Positions 25,331 through 36,490 of a DNA stretch of 64,000 nucleotides are shown one piece after another; position 1 is the stretch's first letter; each line of letters opens with the position of its first letter. Below the pieces are notes generated by a model that saw only the letters and a list, made by a program, of their open reading frames with translations, ran no database searches and was not told where the DNA came from. Origin of the DNA: Hybos culiciformis (Eukaryota; Arthropoda; Insecta; Diptera; Hybotidae); the NCBI GenBank assembly GCA_964007475.1, contig OZ023273.1, forward strand, positions 42,285,525-42,349,524, read 5' to 3'. The position numbers were made by a program, and so were the translations under genes.

Positions 25331-28300
25331 ATAATTTTTGAATATTAATTTGAAATTATTTGAAGAAAATTCTATTAATTTTATGATTTTTATATAAATT
25401 GGAAGCTTCATTGGTCTATGTCTAATGAATCATATCACCAAAACTATTATAAGCGTGAGAGAAACAACCCCGTTATAATTCAACGAAATAATAACTCAAG
25501 TCTAGGACCAAAAATAAATTTCAAGTCCAAAAAACAAAAGGAATATTTCTTCAAAATGATGTTTATGTTATATGGGTTCATTGCAAATGATATTGGATTT
25601 TTTTTTTCTAGATTTGATATTTCCTCTGAACATTTTTATTTTCATTTGAAACTTTTCTTCTTCAAAATTAAAATAAGAAAATCATTTGCTCTCTAGTGAC
25701 ATAGTATTCACTTTTATTGATAGTTTGTGTATTATTATACAGAGAGATGTGAAAAAATTGTTTTTTTTTTTAAATCGAATGTTAAAGCTGCATAATATGT
25801 TAAGGCAAAATACGAAAATAAATAAAAGATTTTTCCGGAAATTAATTGTACGAATCTTTTTTATGTTATATAATGTTATGTCAAGTTTTTGTTGTTTTTT
25901 CTGTTCAAAAAAAAAAAAAATGTTTCTCATTAAAAAATGAAGAAGAAGAAGCAAACTAACAAAATGTGTAAAAAAAATAATAATATGTCGTAGTTATAAT
26001 TCTATATAATATTAAGTTGCATTTTTGCTATTTAATTAAAAGCATTGTTGGAATTGTTAAAAGTAATGGATCTATTTTTTTCATAAAAATTAAATAATAC
26101 TCGACTTGAAGTCACAATTCAATTATACAAAAAATGAAGAAAAATGATATATTTCTAGAATTCTGCAAAAAGAATTTATTCACTTTATTATTCACTTTAT
26201 TATACAAATTAACAACATATTTCATATAATTACTCACATCATTAAAAATATAAATTTCATTCAAATTAAAAATAAAAAAAATTAAACTATGAATCTTAAT
26301 ATTTAATTGCTTTCAGGTCACATTACTTATTAATAAAAGTTAAGAATTGAGCACATACAAAACCTTACTAACAAGAATCCTACCAAACATCCATTTGTTA
26401 AATTAATTTGCACCAACTTGACTTATTGGCAATATGACTCAATGACAAATACTCTTGTATTTACTTTTCGCAACCGTCGTCGTGAGGACAAAAATAACTA
26501 TTGAAAATTAAAAAAGTAGTTATACGAAACTTGCATCACACACATTTAAAAATATGCTCTGAAGGTTTTTCATTATATAATTATTTGTTCTTTTAATGGC
26601 TTTTCACAAAAAATAAAAACAAAATAAAAGCTATAGTCGAAAAATACTGCAAACATTATTTCAATATTGCTTATACTATTTTTATTTGTATAACTTATTT
26701 AAAAATAAAATTTCATTTCTTTGAAAAAATAATTATGTTGAATGAAATAATGATAATTAAAAATATAATTAAAAAAAAAAAAATTGAATAGCAGAATCAG
26801 ATGTGTTATAAGAACTTTCATTTCCAATCAAATTCTACATTCGCGACCCTTCAAAATAAAACTCTAAAGAGAAAGAATTTTTATTTAATCGAGATCAAAT
26901 TATTGAAGAAAACTGGACTTACTATCATTCAAAACAATTTTCCCAAATAATATTTTGATGAAATTCGATCAACTATCAATTTCATATTAATTTTATTGAG
27001 TTTTCAGGATATAAAATAATGAAATTGTTAAAATAATGTTTATCAATATTATAAATATTACTATTTATAAATTTCTTTAATAAAAAATAATTCCTATTTT
27101 AAAATGAACTTGTCGTTAATGGAATACAAAAAATATAACTACTTTTATATGTATAAATACATTTTATTCACAAATTTTACTTTCGCATTTGTGAAAAACT
27201 ATTTTTATTTCTTATATAAGTTTCGTTATTATGCTTATCTGTACAATTTACTTGTGCTTTGAATTTTTGAAAATTTACCAGCCCTCACTTTTGCAAGTAA
27301 AAGCAAAAATTTTTTAAACTCATAACAGCATTATTTTTTGTACACATTCATATCGCTCTAATTTCTGTTCGCTAACTACGAAGTGTATAACTATTAGATG
27401 CAAAGAAATAAAATATTCTATATAGCATGATGGATAAACTCTTCGTCTTTATTTTTCATATATTAAAGCAAAAATATACTGAAATTTAAATATTAAAATA
27501 TATATTTAAAAAAAATATCTCTTGTTTCATTTGTTCCACATAACACATTTTCAATTAGATCATATTTAATATAACATTGAATAATATTTTTTATTGTACG
27601 TATTTTAAAAAAAATCTTTAAATTATCATGCTGATTCAGTTACATAGAACATATTATGTAACTAATATTTTTCCAATTCGATGATAAAATAAAATAAAAT
27701 TTTCAAAAAACCTACACCAATGATTATTAATTTTAAATTTTTCTTTATTTAATCAGGTCAGATATTAGCATTCATTATAATTATCATTTATTCGCTGTTT
27801 AACTATCTGTAGAGAATTTGCACATATTACATATACACATATATTAAATTCACAATTTATTCAATCTTAGGGTAAATATTTATTTTTCTCCATCATTTAA
27901 AATTTAATAAAATATTAAAAATATTCCTGCTAGCAATTTGGAAAATATTTATCATTATTTGAAAAAATATCACTATCTATGCGTTAAAAGAAGAAAAAGA
28001 GGAAAAATTAGCATCATATGTGGTTTGTGGGATGTTTTGAATCATTTAGGTAAATAAGTAATTGAATTAAATAATTTATGAGTTTAAAATTATTGCTTCT
28101 AAACATTTTTTGCTTCTATGAAGTGAGGTCTACTGAAAAGCAATGAATATAGCTTCATAATATTTTAAAATAAAATTTTTGTGTCCAATTATATTTATTT
28201 ACATATTTATATTTATTTCATTATACATAACTTTTCACAGTCTTTACAGTCCAAATAAGTATTGCTTTATTATCATTTAGTTATTTTTATACGCATTAAA

Positions 28301-31300
28301 ATATTGATTATTAAAAAATGGAACATTTTATTTGATTTTCATTAAGTTAAATTTTTTAAAAATATTAATAAATTTTTCAAAACCTTGTGCGTTATTTTAA
28401 TACATAATACTATACATTTATATATATATAATTTTTCCTTTTTTATTCCACATAAATTATTTGAAAGAAAATTTCGGAAAAAGCGAAAAAAAAAAAAGGA
28501 AAATTTTCTCATCTATTTTTAATTTATTTAACTGTCGCATAGTAATGTGGGTTCGCATAAATTTTGTTTAGGTTTTTTGATGTACATAGAAGAAAAAAAG
28601 GACAGAAATGTATGATGTGTTTAAAAATAAAATTTATTTTCACGATATTTTAATTTTAGGTTTTTTTTTTTCAAACATAAAACATAAAACATTTATAAAT
28701 TATTAAACGTTAAAGAATTTTTAATTTCAATGCATAATTTTCTACAACAACAAAAAAAAAATACTGCAAAAAACATTAAACATTTCGTATAAAATAAATA
28801 TTTTATTTAATTCATATTTCACATTGGAATTTATATTTTTTTTTTGTCAATATTATTTTAATTATTTTTTAAAGGCTTTCTCATTAATTTTTAATCAAAT
28901 AAATATTTTTGTTCATGATTGTTGAAATTAATAATTGAGCAATATTTTTTACTTAATTCAAGTTTAGCGGTTATTTGAATTTAAATTTATATTAGAATTT
29001 TTAGAAAATCAATTATATAGAAAACAAAAATTTTTCAACTAATTAGAAGAAAATATGTTGTGCTACAAAAGGGTTATTATTACTACAGGCGCACTATAAT
29101 AAAACATATTTCTTCAAACTTTAAAATTTTTAGGCGCTACATTCTATCTGCACTTAAATTTAAAGGTTAATTCTAAGGCCTCCTTTCCAAAATGCGTACA
29201 CAACATTTTTATTTTTAGCTGTTTACTTTTTGATTCAGTTTTTTTTTTATATCAAAGACAACAATTTCAATCGTCAGAAAATACAAAAAAAATTGAAAAT
29301 ACCTTTTTATTAGTCTTCAAGTTTAGTTCCAAGCAAAGGTTACTTTTAAGGTCCAAGTTCACATATATACCATTAGCAAACAGAGCAAACTTACTAAATT
29401 GCTTCTTTACATAAAAATGCAACTTTAAATTATACATAAATATAAAATATTTTTCCATAACTTTATAGATATACTACTACTATAGCTATATTGTATAAAT
29501 ATAAATAAAAAAAAATACCTAAATGTAAATATAGTATCTTAAAATAACAAAACCAGCGTTATTGAAGCAGAGAGAACAAGAATTGATTTTATTTTCTCTA
29601 AAAAAAAAATTAAAAAAAAAATATGATTCCATTCTTTTTTGGTTAATCAAAATCATTAGTGTGGAAAAAAGATAAACAGATTATTAAAAATTTGTAAATC
29701 CTTTTTTTTTTTAATATTGATTTGTTAAACGTACAACCATTTCTTATTTCAATGAATTTTATTGAATGTTTTCTTTAAAAAAAAAAACTCAAAAAAAAAA
29801 TAAAAAAAAATAAAATTTGTATGAGACTATAGCTTTTTTAGCTCTTTTAATACTAAACTTTCGTTTCCATTTAATTACACGATTTATAGTAAGTATCAAT
29901 TCAAAATGAAGAATGAAGCACTGAAAAAAAAACCCTTTTAGTGAATCCTCAATACTTTTTTCTTTCTTATTTTCGAATAAAAGAAAAAAAAAAGATTTTC
30001 CGAATAAATATTGAAAAAAACCATTTTCAAAAAAAAAAGATTAAATTAATATTATTGCAGTTTTTTGTTTTTATTTATGAAATCCTTGTAAAAAAAAAAT
30101 TAAAATTAAAATTATAATAAATAATAAGAAAATATTGATGCCTGAAACCTTTTTGTTTTTTCAATTTTTTGTTTTCTAAAAGAAAAATTTATATGGAAAA
30201 AAAAAAGATAAAATTATTGAAAAATATCAGAGAATCCTTTTTTAATCCTTTATCCTTGTTATATGGTAGACGCGTGCTTTTCAAATTGCAAAAAAATAAA
30301 ATAAAAGACAACAATAAAAAATAAAATAAAAAAAAATTATGAACATTTTTTTATTGTAAAACAGCACAAAAAAAAAAAAAGAAGATATTTATTTATAAAG
30401 CTATTTATTTTTGCTTTAATTCTTTTGGTTTTTTAACCATTTTTCTCGCAAAATTATAAACATATATATGTATGTATATATAGAATCTCAAATCTTCCGG
30501 AAAATGATCCAATAAAAAAAAAATTTCTAGATATAAGTTTTTTTTTTTATTTTATTCCCAAAAGGATATTTTTTGTTGTTTTTGTTGAAAAGCGTTCTAT
30601 GTCTTAATGCTAAAAAAAAAAAAAAAATGACAAAAATGAAGATTGTTTTGGGGTTTAAAAGAAACAAAAAAAAAAAATTAAAACATTCTTTAGTGAGGAC
30701 AATATTATTTCATCGTTAATTTTGTAAGAAAATTTTAAAACATAATAATAAGACGGCACGAAAATTTCAATTATTATACCTATAATATAAGAGCGTGTTC
30801 GCATTAAGGGAATTAAAGTACATAGGAAATTGACGAAATTGAAGAACATTGATATAATGTTGTTTGTTATTCTAATAATTTTTCTGTCAAATTAATATTT
30901 CACTTTTCTTCTAAGCCCAAAAAAAACTAGGCAGTTGTTGGAATGATTTTTCAACTTACTATCATGGAAGTATTATTCTAAAAAAAATTCTTATAAAACA
31001 ATATAAACATATATGCGTTGAAATTATATAAATAAACATATTTAATCGAATAAAATTAGAATTTATGAGCAAAATTCAATTTCTCTAGTTAAGTTTAAGT
31101 TTCCTTAGCGCTTTAGCATTTTGACTATTGATTTTGACATTCTGGTTCCCTTTTGACATATTGATTCCTTTTTAATCAATCACTTTTATGCCGCTTATAC
31201 CTATACATTATATCAGGATTCTATTGATTTTAAGCTCTTTTTACTGTCCTTACTCGCATAAGTCAGGTTTTCAAATTATGATTTATAAAATATCATTGAA

Positions 31301-33776
31301 TTAAAATAAAAATTATATCATTCTGTTGAGCCAAATGTACTACTTCCAAAAAATTTGAATCAAATCAATTTTTTTTATGTTATCAAATTTATATTCGAAA
31401 TAAATTTATTTATGAACATATTTTTATATGTAAATATGAATTATATTGTAATACAACATAACATATATTTTTAGAATTTTGTTTTTTTTCTCCCAGCGCA
31501 TTTACACTTCACAGGAATTAACATTAAAAATATACGGATAAATAATCCTGTCGCCCTACTCCAACATCATCGTTATGAATTTCTTGAAATTATAAAAATA
31601 AAAACTATAAATTAAAATTAATTCAATCTAAATGACATTTTTTCAGTTTAAAAAAATGTTTAATAAATAGTTCAAAATACTAGAATCTAACAAATAAAAT
31701 TTTTTCAAATCTAAAATAATATACAAATAAAGAAGGTTATAATTTTTGAAATAGAATAGTATTAATTTATTTTGCACATTTATTTTATATATTGAGTATT
31801 GGGTTGTTATCCAATCAAATTTAATTAATGTTGAAGAATTTATTATATACAAATATAGTAAATGATTCCTTAAATTGGTACTTATTCAGGGTTTTAACTT
31901 ACAAGAAAATGTTTTATTAGTTTTTTTTTTTTGTGTGAGGGCGATTTAATGATTTTTAAGTAGTATCCTTCGGGTTACATATCTTCCTTTTTTCCAAGAA
32001 AAATGAATTAATACCGATTATTTCTTAATTTAATTAAAATTATAGGTATTATTTATAAAATGAATAAAATATGTATTTCTTTCTTATTTATTTTTTATTT
32101 TGATGATTTTATTAACAATAATATTATAATTATTGTATAAGGATTGCATTATTTCGAAATGATATTTACAACATATTAGAATATTATGTATATTTGATCA
32201 CAATATATGCAAATTGCAACAGAGAAATAAAATAACTATAATAGAATTAAAGTGTAAAATTTTTACATCAATGTAATATATGTATATGTAGAAAAAAAAT
32301 ACAATTTTAAGTTCAATGGTACACTAAAGAGATTAATTTTGGATTTTTTTTTTTATTATTATTACAAAAAAGGATATAGATATCTAAAATTTAAAATTGG
32401 AAAATGAAATAAAATATAAATTTTCCAGATAAAATAAAAATAAAATTTTATATCATAAAAATATTGGCATTTTATGTACAAAAAAAAAAAAATTTTTTTT
32501 TGTATAATATTTTATTGCTTCAAGCATTGAAAAAGGAAAATTTTCAAATTAATAAATTTTCTTTTTAAATTTAATTTTTTTTTTTTCCTTCATGAGAAAA
32601 TTTGTTTTTTTTCTCAATGAAGTATGAAAATTCTAAATAACATGGAATGGACGTCCTATACGGGTTCGTTTTTACACATAAAAATAAAGTACTAAAATTG
32701 TCAGTTTTTGTCTGTTTCATTTAAATGTAAATTATGAAACTGAATTTTTTTATTTTATTAAAAATTTGGAGAAAAACTTATGAACTTATCATTTTTGTTC
32801 ATTTTTAAATAAAAAATATAACTAAAATTATTTTTAATGTGTTCGAAAGCAGATAACATCAGCATAGTATGTATCGCGCGGTAATGTTATTCAAATATGT
32901 CTACAAGTTGTATTCCATATCCTGTACATTGCAAATGATTCTGGGTTTTAAAAATCATAATATTGAGAAGCGATATAATATAAATAATATTTCGCTCAAA
33001 ACTTACACATTAGCTGGTGAATTGTTTTTCGAATTTGAAAATTTAGAAGTAATCTTTGAAAACTTTTAAGTTAAATTATGTTTTTATTTTGCTGTTATCA
33101 ACATTGACTGACTTTCACGAGTAAAATGCAACTTAATAGAACCCTGATTCTCTGATCTAACAAATTAAATTTATTATTGCCATAGCGTTTTCAAAAGTAT
33201 TCACAATTATGTGATTTAGAAATTCAATAATTTTCGATATATTTGACCTTAATTATTATTTATATTAAGAGTTGACAAAATACATATTATTAAAAAAAAT
33301 ATATATTATTAATCAAGAATGTTTTCTTAATTATATATAATTTAATTAATTATGTATTAAATGCAATATGCAATAACTATACATTATGACATTCCTTATT
33401 CTTTTTCGATTGATCATAATTAAATTGGATATTTTTTTTAACGAATACCTCGATTCGAAGAAAAATATTTTTTTGTTTTTAATGTTAAAAAATTTCAATT
33501 TTACATAACAAAGCCCACTTTCATTTTTATCAATTCCTTTACGTTTTTCATTCATTATAATACCTTGAATTATATATAACCCTGACAGTTGTATCGAACA
33601 CAATGTGTATTTTTTCGTAATTTTGTTTATTTTCTTTTCATTTAAAATTTGCAAATAATTTTCTTAATGTTTTATTTTATATAATTATTTTCATTTTTTT
33701 TCTGCAAAAAAATTATAAAAGTTTGTATTTATTTATTTTTAAGAATAATATAAAACAAAACATATATGTGTACCAG
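25331..33776. other. Long AT-rich desert
   Basis: No gene is supported. A frame at 25418-25696 starts with a less AT-biased stretch (MSNESYHQNYYKRERNN...) but decays into F/K-rich sequence and has no good splice sites; it could be a relic. 29580-30660 is extremely rich in A and T homopolymers. Frames at 32869-33069 (+) and 33346-33654 (-) have chance-like composition. Confidence 0.65.
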
Positions 33777-33871
33777 TGGTACTCATCGAAATCGAAATGT
33801 TCGAACTTGAGGAAATGTTCGGCTCTAATTATTTATACGATTCTGAATTTTCGAATATCAGAAAACTTTGA
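33777..33871 (+). CDS. Candidate terminal exon or protein relic
   Basis: After a TACCAG acceptor-like site (33776) a frame of 30 codons reads VLIEIEMFELEEMFGSNYLY followed by DSEFSNIRKL, then TGA at 33869-33871. Composition is acidic and protein-like, and codons use G+C more than the flanks. A second + frame is open through the same segment from about 33743 to 33910, where it meets a consensus donor-like TTA|GTAAGT. Either frame, or neither, could be real. The product is not recognised. GTACCAGTGGTAC at 33770-33782 is a perfect palindrome around a central base. Confidence 0.2.
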
Positions 33872-34018
33872 CAGATATAAATTTAAACTCCTGTTTAAGA
33901 ACTTGCCTTAGTAAGTAAAATTTGCAAATGAAATGCAATGTAGAACATCCAACTTATATATATTTTTTAATTTGATTGAAAAATTAAAAATATTAATAAT
34001 TTAATTTGGCCTTTTTTA

Positions 34019-34660
34019 ACCCCCGACGCAAAACAAAGGGGTGTTATGCGTTTAACGTGTCTGTGTGTATGTATATCTGTTTGTGGCATCGTAGCTCCCG
34101 AACGAATGAACCGATTTTGATTTTTCTTTTTTTATTTGAAAGGTGAATTAGTCGAGAGTGTTCTTAGCTATGTTTGATTAAAATCGGTCCAAGATGGCTG
34201 CCGCCACAAAATGGCGGATTACATATTTTTTCACAACTCCCTCAATATGGGTATCAAATGAAAGGGCTTGACTAGTAGAATACTATACACTATATTGAAA
34301 GGGATTGAAGAATATTAACAAACGAAATTAAAACTTGAAAATATTAAAAAAAAAAAAAACAATTTAACTTAAAAAAAAAATTTTTTTATTACTTATTCTT
34401 TTGGTTGAAAGGTTAATTAAAATAATAATAATAATACGGCAAGTTTGATTTAAATCGCTTTAGCTGTTTAATATGATGGGAGGTTCAAGTGGAGATGACC
34501 AATATTTAATCTTTACTGCTTCTCAGTCTATGAAATTCTGCCAAAGCCAATTTGTCACAAGAAATTAAAAAAAATAAAATAAAAAAATTATGGATTCCCT
34601 ATAAAAAGCATGAAATAAAAAAAAATTAAATTAAAAATTTAAAAAACCCCCGACACAAAA
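34019..34660 (+). repeat. CCCCCGAC-type dispersed repeat
   Basis: The segment starts CCCCCGACGCAAAACAAAGG and contains GTGTCTGTGTGTATG, GTGGCATCGTAGCTCCCGAA, GAATGAACCGATTTTGA, TTTGAAAGGTGAATTAGTCG, AGAGTGTTCTTAGCTATG and AAAATCGGTCCAAGATGGC. A repeat with this order of words is familiar to me from many insect genomes, Lepidoptera among them. The class is uncertain. A second CCCCCGACACAAAAA end lies in the same orientation at 34647-34661, so the unit may be bounded by, or nested between, two copies of the same terminal word. The 3' half is interrupted by A-rich tracts and is degenerate. It encodes no protein. Confidence 0.65.
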
Positions 34661-35646
34661 AAATCACTTCGGTTATCGGAACTAGGTTTAAATTTCAAAA
34701 GTAGATCCACTGTATATACATTATTTATTTATTTACATATATATATATATTTTCTCAAGAAAACAAAAAAAAATTTATAATTGTAATTTTTGTAATATCT
34801 GAAAGAATAAAGGAAAAGAATTTTTTTTTTTTGAAATTTGTTAGAGCTTTATACTTTGATTTTTTTCTTTAAATTTTGAAAAACTCCTTTTTTTTATTTT
34901 TTTTTTACCTTGAGGCTACTTTTCCAACACCATATTTTCCGAGGAAAAAATTATTTTTATTTCTAAACAATTTTCTTCAAAGTGAAAGATATTCTCGAAT
35001 AAAAAAAAAAAAAAAGTCGGTTTATATAAAACTTAAAATAATTTTTTTTATTTTCTTTCTTTATTTATATATTATATTATATATATACATATATTTCCTC
35101 TTGAAACAAAAATTCTCAAAAGATTTTCTTTTTTTTATATAATATTTTTTTATAATAAAATTTTATTTTAGCGATTAAAATAAAACTACAAAAGAAATTC
35201 AAATCTGATAAGAAAAAGATGAGAAAAAAAAGCAAAAAAAAAATAAAATAAATAAATATAAAAAAAAATTACGAATAAATAAAAGGAGAAGATAAATCAC
35301 AACTAGCCCTTAGGGAGAAAGCAGTTTATCCGTGAATGATTTGCCGCAGTAAAACACCTTTATATATAAATATATATATTTATTCTTTTATTATGTCATT
35401 CTATAAATTCAAAGTTAAGATACCGCACCACCGATATTAAATTGCGATATGATAATATCATTTAAGCTAATTTTGAAGCTTTTATTTTTTTCATTTTTTT
35501 TTTCATGATTTATGTGACTTTTTTTTTTTCTTATGCAAAAAGTTACAAAAAAAACGAAGAGATTAATGATTAAAATATTAAAAAAGAATGTTAACAATGA
35601 ATTTACAAAAAAAAAAAAATTCTATTAGGTAATCTAGAAATATCGT
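34661..35646. other. AT-rich stretch with a G+C-raised islet at 35281-35360
   Basis: Most is A/T tracts. The islet 35290-35355 reads without stops for 15-17 codons in several frames on both strands (for example KVFYCGKSFTDKLLSP on the - strand after a weak TAAAG acceptor, and EDKSQLALREKAVYP on the + strand). With competing frames no coding call is made; it could be an exon, a conserved non-coding element or 3' UTR. A - strand frame at 35415-35597 ends SQFNIGGAVS and is also unresolved. Confidence 0.4.
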
Positions 35647-35992
35647 TTAAGCAAGCAACATAGCTTCAACGAAATCTTTTTCCGGCGAGCCATCCTGTAA
35701 TTCTTTTTCTATCCACTTTCTTTTCCACTAACAAATAATTTTTTTCAAATATTAAAATCATGTTAAAAAAAACTTAATTAGGATTAATTATAAAAAAAAA
35801 AAAAAAAACAATCAAAATCTATTTTAAAATGTTAGTTAATTCATTTAAGATTCTAATCATAATAAATAATTTATATCACGGTTGAAATTTATTTGAAAAC
35901 CAATAAAATTAAACACCAATTTTTTTGTTCCTTTTTTTTTTTTTCATGTTTTTTATCTTAATTACCTTTGGGTGCGTAAAGTTTTTAAAAAG
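35647..35992 (-). CDS. Candidate two-exon 3' end of a gene (partial, - strand)
   Basis: Two short segments fit a splice model on the - strand. Exon 1 (35992-35966, 27 nt) follows TTAAAAG and ends CCCAAAG|GTAATT, reading LFKNFTHPK. Exon 2 (35694-35647) follows GAATTACAG and reads DGSPEKDFVEAMLLA then TAA. Both are phase 0, giving the junction HPK/DGSPEK, with a 271-bp intron. Both segments are distinctly richer in G+C than the flanks. A second phase, giving a basic peptide beginning MARRKKISLK, is also open through exon 2 to a TAG, so the frame is not proven. The acceptor of the 27-nt exon is weak (AAAAG). The product is not recognised. Earlier exons should lie at higher coordinates; a splice-framed 43-nt candidate at 36276-36234 fits only the other phase. 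Confidence 0.3.
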
Positions 35993-36396
35993 CTTTTAAT
36001 ATTATTGAAGCAATAAAATAAAAATGAAAAATGCAACCTTTAACAACAATTAATTATTCATAATATTTATGTATCGGGGTCAAATTTTGAATAAAAATAA
36101 ACTTTAATTTATATTTTAGTTACATGTTAATAAATATTGGTTTTTTTTTTCAATTTTCTCATAGAATTTTATTCAAACAACAAATCTTAAAGGTGAAATT
36201 AGTTATGGAAAAATACAAAAACACAATACTTACCTACCTAACTTTCTTAGACGGAAAAAATCATATTTTATTTGTTCTGATAAAGTCACGCAAAACAATC
36301 AAGAAATTTATTATTCGTTCCACTTTATTTCATATAAAAAAAAAAATTATGTCATTTAGTTGTAAATGTAAAACTTCAATATATAAAAAAAAAAAA

Positions 36397-36490
36397 TTAA
36401 TTTACATTATTTAATTCATGCAAACTTGATGGCGGCGCGGCGGCGGAAAATATTTCAATATATTTTTTCATATTAAATAATAGATTTTTT
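36397..36490 (-). CDS. Candidate terminal exon or 24-codon small ORF with a GCC/GCG/CCG run
   Basis: On the - strand an ATG at 36471-36469 starts a 24-codon frame whose middle reads IFSAAAPPSSLHELNNVN before TAA at 36399-36397. The same frame is open back to an ACATCCATTAG acceptor-like site ending at 36491, so it could be a last exon instead. The run of CpG-rich codons (GCC GCC GCG CCG CCA) is striking in DNA with about one fifth G+C. On the + strand the same bases are a GGC/CGG-type run behind an ATG (MAARRRKIF...), so a trinucleotide-like expansion cannot be excluded. Confidence 0.25.

Noticed and set aside
25418..25696. 92-codon frame with a protein-like start
   Set aside because: It decays into F/K-rich sequence; no convincing acceptor or donor.
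33346..33654. 102-codon - strand frame
   Set aside because: About one frame of this length is expected by chance in this much AT-rich DNA; K/I/N composition, no motif.
36234..36276. Possible - strand exon ending GTAG|GTAAGT
   Set aside because: Open in one frame, but that phase supports only the less convincing reading of the downstream exon pair.
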